From NCBI GenBank assembly GCA_903873545.1, contig CAIQPA010000087.1:1-28032 (forward strand): 28,032 nucleotides of DNA. The letters are read 5' to 3'. The translations under genes were made by a program, and so were the position numbers. Position 1 is the stretch's first letter. Every line of letters starts with the position of its first letter. Positions 19,720 to 27,013 of this stretch are shown here, piece after piece. Source of the DNA: an uncultured delta proteobacterium. GTDB taxonomy: Bacteria > Myxococcota_A > Bradymonadia > REDH01. Under the pieces are notes generated by a model that ran no database searches, was not told where the DNA came from, and worked only from the letters and a program-made list of their open reading frames with translations.

Positions 19720-19876
19720 GGAGATCCTCAGGGCTAAGTCCGGGGAGAACGGAGGTGGTCCGCTGCTCCGCATTGTGCCGCGCGAGCAAGCACCTTCGGG
19801 CCGCCCCGTCAACGGAATCGGCAACTTTCTGTGTCGGCGCCACCTCCGGCAGGATCCGCCGAGGCCCGCCAACACC

Positions 19877-19905
19877 TTGACGCTCGCCCCTGCTTCCGCT
19901 AGAGC
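19877..19905 (+). promoter_or_regulatory. predicted promoter of the rplU-rpmA-obgE unit
   Basis: TTGACG (19877-19882) and TAGAGC (19900-19905) are spaced by 17 bases, with an expected start near 19912. The -35 is near consensus and the -10 is weak. It would give a leader of about 84 bases that contains the alternative hairpins annotated next. Confidence 0.5.
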
Positions 19906-19927
19906 CCGCCTCCCGCTCGCCATCCCG

Positions 19928-19960
19928 GCAAGCGTGAGATTTGTGGCTTGCGGGTCAAGC
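19928..19960 (+). promoter_or_regulatory. candidate leader RNA switch before rplU
   Basis: GCTTGC at 19946-19951 can pair either with GCAAGC upstream (19928-19933, 12-base loop) or with CAAGC downstream (GCTTG 19946-19950 with 19956-19960, 5-base loop). The two stems exclude each other, as in ribosomal-protein leader autoregulation. The stems are short, so this is only a candidate. Confidence 0.3.
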
Positions 19961-19995
19961 GAATTCACTTCCCCCGCACTGCACTCGAGGAACAG

Positions 19996-20325
19996 ATGCA
20001 CGCAATCATTCGTACCGGTGGCAAGCAGTATCGCGTCAGAGAGGGAGATTCCCTCAACATTGAGCGGCTGCTAGACGACAACCAGAACCCCCGCGCCCTC
20101 GGCGAGATCGTGGTCTTCTCCGAGGTGCTCGCAGTCGGTGATGGCGGCTCCATCAAGGTCGGCCGCCCGCACGTCGCTGGCGCCACCGTCTCGGCGACCG
20201 TGATCGCCCAGGCCCGCGCCAAGAAGGTCATCATCTTCAAGATTCGTCGCCGCAAAAACAGCCAGCGTCGGCGTGGTCACCGTCAGTATTTCACCCGCAT
20301 TCGTATCACCAGCATCACTGGTTGA
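19996..20325 (+). CDS. rplU: 50S ribosomal protein L21
   Basis: A 109-residue ribosomal protein that binds 23S rRNA. The N terminus MHAIIRTGGKQYRV, the central VLAVGDGGSIKVGRPHVAGATV and the basic C-terminal FKIRRRKNSQRRRGHRQYFTRIRI are all canonical. GAGG five bases before the ATG at 19996 sets the start, although the frame continues upstream. It is the first gene of the usual rplU-rpmA-obgE order, followed by L27 after 21 bases. Confidence 0.98.
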   Translation: MHAIIRTGGKQYRVREGDSLNIERLLDDNQNPRALGEIVVFSEVLAVGDGGSIKVGRPHVAGATVSATVIAQARAKKVIIFKIRRRKNSQRRRGHRQYFTRIRITSITG

Positions 20326-20346
20326 TCTGCCGCTCCGGAGCTCGTC

Positions 20347-20607
20347 ATGGCACATAAAAAAGGTCAAGGTTCATCGCGCAACGGCCGCGATTCCAGCGGT
20401 CAACGCCGCGGCGTAAAGCGGTTTGGCGGTCAGGTTGTCCGCGCTGGCAACATCATCGTTCGCCAGGTTGGCACCAAGTTCCACCCCGGAAACAACATGG
20501 GCATGGGGCGTGACTTCACCCTCTTCGCCCTCATCGACGGCGTGGTCTTCTTCTCCGTCGGCGCCGGCGGCAGGCGCTCTGTCAGCATCCTTCCCGCCGA
20601 GGCCTAA
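20347..20607 (+). CDS. rpmA: 50S ribosomal protein L27
   Basis: An 86-residue ribosomal protein whose flexible N terminus reaches the peptidyl-transferase centre. The start MAHKKGQGSSRNGRDS is standard except for Gln and Ser where Gly and Thr are common; there is no cleavable N-terminal extension of the Firmicutes kind. VKRFGGQVVRAGNIIVRQ and the HPGNNMGMGRD turn are intact. GGAG lies eight bases upstream. A strong intrinsic-terminator-like hairpin follows at 20627. Confidence 0.98.
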   Translation: MAHKKGQGSSRNGRDSSGQRRGVKRFGGQVVRAGNIIVRQVGTKFHPGNNMGMGRDFTLFALIDGVVFFSVGAGGRRSVSILPAEA

Positions 20608-20626
20608 CAAGCCCTCCGCTGTCGCA

Positions 20627-20664
20627 GGGCGGCTGGTCGTTACCAGTCGCCCTTCGTTCGTTTT
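20627..20664 (+). terminator. intrinsic terminator or attenuator between rpmA and obgE
   Basis: The arms 20627-20637 and 20642-20652 form an 11-bp GC-rich stem with one G-U pair and a CGTT loop, directly followed by the T-rich TTCGTTCGTTTT (20653-20664). This is the best intrinsic terminator in the window. As it lies only 26 bases before obgE, it probably reduces obgE relative to the ribosomal proteins rather than ending the unit. Confidence 0.75.
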
Positions 20665-20690
20665 GTCCCCCTCTTCTGGCTCTCTCCAAG

Positions 20691-21854
20691 ATGCGCTTCG
20701 TCGACTGCGTCACCATTCGTACCTCCGCCGGTAATGGCGGTAAGGGCGCCGTCGCCTTCCGCCGCGAAACCTATGTCCCCAAAGGTGGCCCCGCAGGCGG
20801 CAACGGCGGTGATGGCGGTAGCGTCATCCTCGTCGCCGATGCCAACATCGGCTCGCTCCTCGACTTCAGGTTCAAGCGCCACATGGCCGCACAGCATGGC
20901 GACCCGGGCCGGCCCAAAAACCAGGACGGCTCCAACGGCGATGACCTCGTCATCCGTCTCCCGGTCGGAACCATTATCCGCGACGCCGAGACCGAAGAGC
21001 TCATCACAGACCTCGCCACCATCGGCGCACGCTATGTTGTCGCCAAGGGCGGACGCGGCGGAAAGGGCAACAGCTTCTTCAAGAACAGCGTCAACCAGGC
21101 ACCCCACTTCTGTCAGCCTGGTGAGCCCGGTATCACCCGCCTCATCCAGCTCGAGATCAAGCTCCTTGCCGACATCGGCATCATCGGCTTCCCCAGCGTC
21201 GGCAAGTCCACGCTCATCTCGGTCATCTCCAACGCGCGACCCAAGATCGCCGACTACCATTTCACCACCCTCGTACCGAACCTCGGCCTCGTCCGGTTCC
21301 ACGAGGAGGCCTCCTTCGTCGTTGCCGACATCCCCGGCATCATCGAAGGGGCCGCCGATGGACGCGGTCTCGGCATCCAGTTCCTCCGCCATGTCGAGCG
21401 CTGCAGAGCCCTCTGCCATGTCATCGAGGTCCTCGATCCCGATCTTCTCGACGAGACCGGTCGCGACCCCATCGCCGACTTCGAAACCCTCATGAATGAG
21501 ATCGCCAAGTTCTCGCCCTCGCTCGCGGTACGGCCACAGATTGTCGCGCTCGGCAAGATGGACCTGCCCCACGTCGCGGCACGAGAGCCCGAGATTCGCG
21601 CCCACTTCGAGGCCCTCGGCCATAGCTTCTTCGCCTTCTCCTCCGCCACGCGCGCGGGCCTCCGCGGCATCGTCGACGCCATGGGCGCGCTCTGGGAGAC
21701 CACGCCTGCTCCCGACAAGGCCCACTTCACGGTCCCCGAGATCGAGATCCCTGCCGAACTCATCCTCACCGAAGAGACCACACTGGTCGACTTCGACGAC
21801 GAAGGACCGGCAGAGTTTGAGGAGTTCGAGGACCTCGAGGATTTCGAGCCCTAA
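20691..21854 (+). CDS. obgE: Obg family GTPase ObgE/CgtA
   Basis: A ribosome-assembly and stress GTPase of 387 residues. The N-terminal glycine-rich Obg domain (about 1-158) starts MRFVDCVTIRTSAGNGGKGA. The GTPase domain has G1 GFPSVGKST (166-174), G2 with the YHFTTLVPNLG switch I, G3 DIPGIIEGA (213-221) and G5 near SSAT. The guanine-specificity motif G4, normally NKxD, reads Gly288-Lys-Met-Asp291 (ALGKMD), an unusual loss of the Asn. The C terminus is a strongly acidic tail (DFDDEGPAEFEEFEDLEDFEP) instead of a TGS or OCT domain. No Shine-Dalgarno sequence is visible before the ATG. The stop interlocks with the stop of a small membrane-protein gene on the other strand. Confidence 0.96.
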   Translation: MRFVDCVTIRTSAGNGGKGAVAFRRETYVPKGGPAGGNGGDGGSVILVADANIGSLLDFRFKRHMAAQHGDPGRPKNQDGSNGDDLVIRLPVGTIIRDAETEELITDLATIGARYVVAKGGRGGKGNSFFKNSVNQAPHFCQPGEPGITRLIQLEIKLLADIGIIGFPSVGKSTLISVISNARPKIADYHFTTLVPNLGLVRFHEEASFVVADIPGIIEGAADGRGLGIQFLRHVERCRALCHVIEVLDPDLLDETGRDPIADFETLMNEIAKFSPSLAVRPQIVALGKMDLPHVAAREPEIRAHFEALGHSFFAFSSATRAGLRGIVDAMGALWETTPAPDKAHFTVPEIEIPAELILTEETTLVDFDDEGPAEFEEFEDLEDFEP

Positions 21855-22024
21855 CGCGCTTCGCTCTCGGGCGACTCGCCACGCGCAATCGCCGCCTCAC
21901 GCCGCTTGCGACGCTCCGCGAGCGCCAGCTCCGCCCGGAGCGCGCTGCGCCCCCACGCCGCACCCGCGGCGAACCCGACCGCGAGCATCAGCGGAATGTA
22001 GAAGACATGATTGGCGGTCGGCAT
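21851..22024 (-). CDS. small single-pass membrane protein, 57 residues
   Basis: A short gene easily missed by length cut-offs. Read on the minus strand from ATG at 22024 it gives 57 residues. The first part is MPTANHVFYIPLMLAVGFA followed by an Ala/Gly-rich hydrophobic stretch, making one membrane helix (about 6-24). A Gly-Arg boundary and a charged amphipathic helix rich in Arg, Glu and Ala (ELALAERRKRREAAIARG) follow. GGAGG lies four bases before the ATG (GGAGGGCCG-ATG). The stop TAG uses bases 21851-21853 and interlocks with the obgE stop exactly as at four other convergent junctions here, which supports its being real. Similar short anchors occur in Myxococcota; the function is unknown. 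Confidence 0.7.
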   Translation of the reverse strand: MPTANHVFYIPLMLAVGFAAGAAWGRSALRAELALAERRKRREAAIARGESPESEAR

Positions 22025-22150
22025 CGGCCCTCCACGAACGTGTCGCGCCCCCTAACCGCCTCCGCGCGCCCCTGACAAGGCCGGTCGCAACTCGATGTTT
22101 GCGTCAGCGCCCGCCTCCACGCTACACATCACCTCACTACCTACGGATGG

Positions 22151-23140
22151 ATGATGGCCAGCAAACTCGAATCAGACCTCACGCCCGAGGCCCTCGAGGC
22201 CGAACTCGAGCTCCTCTCCAAGAAGCTCGACCGGCTCCGCGTGATCTATGAGCAGTTCTTCCTCGGCGTCGAGAAGATGGCTCCCTACACCCTGCAGAAG
22301 GATGTGGTCATCGGTTTCCACAGACTAGGCCAGGAGCGCATCCGGAGCGCAGCCTCCAAGTTCAAGTACCAGTCGCTCGTGCAGAAGTTCAGCTCCTACA
22401 AGGCCTACTGGGCGCGCACCCAGCGCGAGATCGAAGAGGGCACCTACAAGCGCCACGTGCAGCGGGTGCAGCGGCGGGAGCAGGTGCGGACGGAACACGG
22501 CGAACTCTCAGCACACGACCTCGCCGAGCTCCGCGTCATCCGAGAAACCCTGGGCGATGATGCCGCAATCGAGGCCGAGACCAAGCGCCGGGCGGAGCTC
22601 CTGGCCGACAGCAGACAGACCGCCGGTGCGCCGGCCCGAACCGCGCGAGGAGCAATGGCACCAGACGACGCCAACAACCGGGGCGACGCCCCCACCTACA
22701 GCGCCCCCGCCCCCGCCGTTACGGTCGAGGGACAGGCAGCGCTCGACTTCATGCGCGAGGCCTTCGGCGAAGAGGCTGCAAGGCTGCCCAAGGCTGCGCC
22801 ACCCGAAGCGCTCCGCGGCATGTCGGCTGAGGAGGTCGCTCGCAAGGCCGAGGCCCTCAAGGCGCTCCGCGCACGGCTCGGCGGCACCGACCGCCCCGCC
22901 GTCGGCGCCCCGATCCGCCAGTCGCCCGAGGAGATCCGCGACCGACAGGTCTACGAGAAGTGGGTTGCTGCCAAGCGTTCGGTTGGCGACAGCGCCGGCC
23001 TCGTCAGCTTCGACTCGCTCCGCCAGAGCATGGCAAGGCAGGCCGATGCGCTGCGCGAGAAGCACCCCGGCAAGGAGGTCGGCTTCGACGTGGTCGTCAA
23101 GGACGGCAAGGCCTATCTCAAGCCGATTCCCAAGCCCTGA
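22151..23140 (+). CDS. coiled-coil protein resembling myxobacterial MXAN_5187 family
   Basis: A 329-residue soluble protein. The N-terminal 120 residues are helical and coiled-coil-like, with IYEQFFLGVEKMAP and FKYQSLVQKFSSYKAYWART then REIEEGTYKRH, a pattern I associate with a conserved deltaproteobacterial family. A disordered Ala/Pro/Thr-rich middle follows (about 155-195). After a short helical segment comes the C-terminal domain resembling MXAN_5187_C: VYEKWVAAKRSVGDS then GFDVVVKDGKAYLKPIPKP. The function is unknown. The start is the first of two adjacent ATGs; only a weak GGATGG precedes. Upstream, TTGCGT (22099) and TACACA (22123) are 18 bases apart and might be a promoter. It diverges from the 57-residue membrane protein. 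Confidence 0.75.
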   Translation: MMASKLESDLTPEALEAELELLSKKLDRLRVIYEQFFLGVEKMAPYTLQKDVVIGFHRLGQERIRSAASKFKYQSLVQKFSSYKAYWARTQREIEEGTYKRHVQRVQRREQVRTEHGELSAHDLAELRVIRETLGDDAAIEAETKRRAELLADSRQTAGAPARTARGAMAPDDANNRGDAPTYSAPAPAVTVEGQAALDFMREAFGEEAARLPKAAPPEALRGMSAEEVARKAEALKALRARLGGTDRPAVGAPIRQSPEEIRDRQVYEKWVAAKRSVGDSAGLVSFDSLRQSMARQADALREKHPGKEVGFDVVVKDGKAYLKPIPKP

Positions 23141-23147
23141 GGGACGC

Positions 23148-24089
23148 TCAGAGGTAGATCGACATCGAAACCAAGATGTTCGAGACAGCGCCCTTCTCGA
23201 GCGGCTGTTCGAAGGCGAGGTCGAGCCCCGACTCTCTGCTCCGCCACCCGATGCCGCCAGTCACCATCTGGCCGCCTCCCACTGGCTCCTGCCGGAAGCC
23301 CACCCGAAGCGGCACGGTCTCGACGGCGAACTCCAGGCCCGCTGCGTAGCCGCTCGCCATCGCGCCGTCGGCGCCCTGCTCCGGCCGCCCCTCCCAGGCG
23401 CCGCTCACGAGCAGCGGACCGAACATGAGCCCCAGACCCGCCGCGACCTCACGCTTGAGGCCCAGCGCCTCGCTCTCCACGAGATTGCGACCCGTCAGAC
23501 CAATCAGCACCACCTTGCCTAGTACGCCGTGCAGGCCAGCATCGACGCTGATCGACGAGAGGTCGGAACCAGGCTGGTCATCCGATACCTTCGGGGTGGT
23601 GAGCGTGGTGTAGCTCCCCGTCGCACCGAGCGTGAGCGCCCCTTCGACCAGCGGCAGGCCCAGGCCTAGGCGGATCTGCTGTGACGCGTAGTCGTCCTGC
23701 TTTTCGGTGGTGTCGTCGCCTACCGAGCCGCGCGAGTAGCTGATGCCGCCGGCGAAGGCTGGGTTGGTCTTGGAATCGACGATGGAGACACCCCAGGCAG
23801 ACGGCCCCGCTTCGGTAGCCCGACCATAGGTCGCCTCGAGTGCGTAGAGGTGGACCGCGGCGAGCCCGCCCGCGTTGCTCCGAAGCGACCCGTTGCCGGC
23901 GGCTCCAGCCACAAAGGCGCCACCTACGCCGGCGGGCCGCACACTCTGCGCTGTCATGGCTGCTACCTGCGGCGGCTCCAGCGCCACGGCCGGCGCAGCC
24001 GTCGCAAGGAAGAGCCCTCCAGCTACCGCTCCGACCGCGCACCACCTACCTGCCAAACCGAACGCAGCGCGCCCCTTGTCCAAATTCAT
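23148..24089 (-). CDS. putative outer-membrane beta-barrel protein
   Basis: A 313-residue protein with a signal peptide (hydrophobic VGAVAGGLFLATAAPAVA, cleavage near residue 36). The mature start AAMTAQSVRPAGVGGAFVAGAAGNGSLRSNAGGLA resembles the N-terminal plug of FadL/PorV-like or OmpP1-type proteins, in which a Gly/Ala/Asn-rich turn precedes the barrel. The rest alternates hydrophobic and polar residues in strand-like segments to a terminal ILVSMSIYL. The final residue is Leu rather than the usual Phe. A transport role is possible but not shown. The start at 24089 is fixed by GGAGG five bases upstream; a TTG at 24101 is less likely. It ends seven bases from the convergent coiled-coil gene. 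Confidence 0.72.
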   Translation of the reverse strand: MNLDKGRAAFGLAGRWCAVGAVAGGLFLATAAPAVALEPPQVAAMTAQSVRPAGVGGAFVAGAAGNGSLRSNAGGLAAVHLYALEATYGRATEAGPSAWGVSIVDSKTNPAFAGGISYSRGSVGDDTTEKQDDYASQQIRLGLGLPLVEGALTLGATGSYTTLTTPKVSDDQPGSDLSSISVDAGLHGVLGKVVLIGLTGRNLVESEALGLKREVAAGLGLMFGPLLVSGAWEGRPEQGADGAMASGYAAGLEFAVETVPLRVGFRQEPVGGGQMVTGGIGWRSRESGLDLAFEQPLEKGAVSNILVSMSIYL

Positions 24090-24116
24090 CGCAACCTCCA
24101 AAAGATCCCTACCTGC

Positions 24117-24145
24117 TGGCTAGGTTGCACCACCCCCCAGGTCAA
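24117..24145 (-). promoter_or_regulatory. predicted promoter of the outer-membrane protein gene
   Basis: Minus-strand TTGACC (24145-24140), preceded by a short T run, is 17 bases from TAGCCA (24122-24117), giving a short leader of about 20 bases before the start at 24089. The -35 is good and the -10 is poor. Confidence 0.35.
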
Positions 24146-24191
24146 AAATCGACCCGTGGTCGCTCGCACGCGTATGCGTAGCACGCGCGCG

Positions 24192-24220
24192 TTGAAAGTT
24201 CCGATCTGGCGACCTATGCT
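24192..24220 (+). promoter_or_regulatory. predicted sigma70-type promoter of gyrA
   Basis: TTGAAA (24192-24197) and TATGCT (24215-24220) are separated by 17 bases, the best promoter match in the window. Transcription would start near 24227, about 48 bases before gyrA. A 7-base direct repeat, GCACGCG, at 24166-24172 and 24181-24187 (15-base period) lies just upstream. Confidence 0.7.
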
Positions 24221-24274
24221 GCGCCGTCGCCGCAGCTCTTCAAGCCGCGACAACCCCCTTCATACGGAACCGAC

Positions 24275-27013
24275 ATGGCCGGCGAGAACCAGGGCAGTGG
24301 CCCACAGCCCCCTAACACCGACATCGGCACACTGCTCCCAGTTCGCATCGAAGACGAGATGCGCACCTCCTCCCTGAACTACGCGATGTCGGTCATCATC
24401 GGCCGCGCGCTCCCCGATGTCCGTGACGGCCTCAAACCCGTTCACCGTCGCATCCTCTTCTCGATGCACGAGCAGTCCAACACCTGGAACCGCGCCTACA
24501 AGAAGTCGGCACGTATCGTCGGCGACGTCATCGGTAAGTATCACCCGCACGGCGACCAGGCGGTCTATGACGCCCTCGTCCGTATGGCCCAGGACTTTTC
24601 GATGCGGGTGCCGCTGATCGATGGTCAGGGCAACTTCGGCTCCGTCGACGGCGACCCGCCGGCCGCCATGCGTTACACCGAAGTCCGTATGGCTCGCATC
24701 TGCGGCGAGCTCATGAACGACATCGAGAAGGACACCGTCGACTTCCGCGACAACTACGACGGCGCCGAGCAGGAGCCCACGGTCCTTCCTGCCCGCTTCC
24801 CCAATCTCATCGTCAACGGCTCGGAGGGCATCGCGGTCGGCATGGCCACCCGCATCCCGCCGCACAACCTCGCCGAGGTGCTTCGCGCCACCATCGCGGT
24901 CATCGACGACCCCGAGATCGGCCTCGACGGCCTCATGCAGTTTGTCACCGGCCCCGACTTCCCGACCGCCGGCTACATCTACGGCACCGACGGCATCCGG
25001 CAGGCCTACGAGACCGGCAAGGGCTCCATCCGCATCCGCGCCAAGGCCGACATCGAGACCGACGAGCGCACCGGCAAAGACTCCATCATCGTCACCGAGC
25101 TCCCCTTCCAGGTGAACAAGGCGCGGCTCCTTGAGCGCTTCGCCGAGCTCGTCCGTGAGAAGGTTGTCGAGGGCATCACCGACCTGCGCGACGAGTCTGA
25201 CCGCACCGGTATGCGCATGGTCGTCGAGCTTCGGCGCGACGCCAACGCACAGGTCATCCTCAACCAGCTCTTCAAGAAGACGGCGCTCGAGACCACCTTC
25301 AGCATCAACAACCTGGCCATCGTCGCGGGCCAGCCGCGCGTGCTGCCGCTCAAGGACATCCTCGTACACTTCATCGACTTCCGTCGCGATGTCGTCACCC
25401 GCCGCTCCCTGTTCGAGCTCGCCCAGGCGGAGCGCCGCCTCCACATCCTCCGCGGCCTCCGCAAGGCCGTCGAGATGCTCGACGAGGTCATCAAGACCAT
25501 CCGCGCGAGCGCCGACCCCGAGAGCGCCGGCCAGAACCTCATGGCGCTGCTCGACTGCGACAAGCTGCAGGCCGACGCCATCCTTGAGCTCCGTCTCCAG
25601 CGCCTCACCGGCCTCGAGATCCACAAGCTCGAAGAGGAGATCAACAACCTCGACCAGATCGTCACCCGCCTCAAGCTCATCCTTGGCGGCGAAAAGGAGC
25701 TGCTCTCCGTCATCCGCGGCGAGCTCGTCGCCATCCTCGACAACAACCAGGAGGGGCGCCGCACCAAGATCATCCCCTTCTCGGGCGAGTTCTCCATCGA
25801 GGACTTCATCGCCAACGAAGACGAGGTGCTCACCCTCACCCACACCGGCTACATCAAGCGCACCAACATCGCCGAGTACCGCACGCAGAAGCGGGGCGGA
25901 AAGGGGCTCAAGGGCATGGAGACCAAGCAAGAGGACTTCATCGAGGATGTCTGGGTCACCACGACCCACTCCTCGCTGCTCGTCTTCGGCACCTCCGGCT
26001 GGTGCTATCCGCTCAAGGTCTGGGAGATTCCGGCCGGCGGCCGCACCACGCGCGGCAAGCCCATCGTCAACATGGTACCGCTCAAGCCTGGCGAGAAGGT
26101 GGCCGCAGTCGTCCCCTTCCGTGACTTCGACCACGGCAAGTTCATCATGACCGGCACCCTCGGCGGTCAGATCAAGAAGACGCGGCTCAGCGCCTACCAG
26201 AACATCCACTCCGGTGGCCTCATCGGCGTCGCCATCCGCGAAGATGACCAGCTCATCACGGCGCGCCTCTGCGAGCCTGGTGACCACATCTTCCTCGCCT
26301 CCTCGTCGGGCCAGTCGGTCCGCTTCAGCGAGGCGCGCGTCCGTGGCACGGGCCGCAACACCAGCGGCGTCATCGGCATGAAGTTCCGCGAAGACGACGA
26401 GCTGGTCTCCATGCTCGTCATCCCCCGCGCCGACGTGCTCGCCACAGGCGGCATCATCGAGGAGAGCGGCGCAGACGACGACGCGGCAGAAGAGACCGCA
26501 ATCGTCGAAGAGGAGACCGTCCTCGAAGAGGCTGGCGAAGAGCTCGCGGCCGGCGAAGAGTCGGGCGACGAGTACAGCAAGACCACCTCGCTCCCCACCA
26601 TCCTCTCGGTCACCGAGAGCGGCTTCGGCAAGCGGTCGCCGCTCAGCATCTACCGCACCCAGGGACGCGGCGGAAAGGGCATCCGGACCATCGATACCGG
26701 CACGCGCAACGGCAAGCTCATCGGCTGCCGCCTCGTCGCCTCCGACGAGCAGCTCATCCTCATCACCGATGGCGGACAGATGATCCGCTCGCCCATCTCC
26801 GACATCAATGTCTCGGGCCGCGCCGCCAAGGGCGTCAAGCTCATCTCGCTCGACAAGAAGGAGAAGCTGGTCAGCCTCGCCGTCTTCGCCGAGCGCGAGT
26901 CGGAGGAGACCGACGCGCCGGATGACGAGACGCAGACGGGCGCAGACCTGCCGGCCATCACGCCAGACAGCACGGCCGAGAATACGCCGGATTCCGACGA
27001 GGGCGAGGCGTGA
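24275..27013 (+). CDS. gyrA: DNA gyrase subunit A
   Basis: The DNA-cleaving subunit of gyrase, 912 residues. The N-terminal breakage-reunion domain contains YHPHGDQAVYDALVRMAQDF and the catalytic Tyr134 in AAMRYTEVR. The position equal to E. coli Ser83 is Gln95, while Asp99 (Asp87) is kept. The GyrA box QKRGGKG (538-544), which allows DNA wrapping and separates gyrase from topoisomerase IV, is present. The beta-pinwheel C-terminal domain carries a 38-residue insertion (729-766) with 18 acidic residues before the blade starting SVTESGFGKR, and a final acidic tail. A good promoter precedes the gene. The stop overlaps the GTG start of hemL (GTGA). Confidence 0.98.
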   Translation: MAGENQGSGPQPPNTDIGTLLPVRIEDEMRTSSLNYAMSVIIGRALPDVRDGLKPVHRRILFSMHEQSNTWNRAYKKSARIVGDVIGKYHPHGDQAVYDALVRMAQDFSMRVPLIDGQGNFGSVDGDPPAAMRYTEVRMARICGELMNDIEKDTVDFRDNYDGAEQEPTVLPARFPNLIVNGSEGIAVGMATRIPPHNLAEVLRATIAVIDDPEIGLDGLMQFVTGPDFPTAGYIYGTDGIRQAYETGKGSIRIRAKADIETDERTGKDSIIVTELPFQVNKARLLERFAELVREKVVEGITDLRDESDRTGMRMVVELRRDANAQVILNQLFKKTALETTFSINNLAIVAGQPRVLPLKDILVHFIDFRRDVVTRRSLFELAQAERRLHILRGLRKAVEMLDEVIKTIRASADPESAGQNLMALLDCDKLQADAILELRLQRLTGLEIHKLEEEINNLDQIVTRLKLILGGEKELLSVIRGELVAILDNNQEGRRTKIIPFSGEFSIEDFIANEDEVLTLTHTGYIKRTNIAEYRTQKRGGKGLKGMETKQEDFIEDVWVTTTHSSLLVFGTSGWCYPLKVWEIPAGGRTTRGKPIVNMVPLKPGEKVAAVVPFRDFDHGKFIMTGTLGGQIKKTRLSAYQNIHSGGLIGVAIREDDQLITARLCEPGDHIFLASSSGQSVRFSEARVRGTGRNTSGVIGMKFREDDELVSMLVIPRADVLATGGIIEESGADDDAAEETAIVEEETVLEEAGEELAAGEESGDEYSKTTSLPTILSVTESGFGKRSPLSIYRTQGRGGKGIRTIDTGTRNGKLIGCRLVASDEQLILITDGGQMIRSPISDINVSGRAAKGVKLISLDKKEKLVSLAVFAERESEETDAPDDETQTGADLPAITPDSTAENTPDSDEGEA

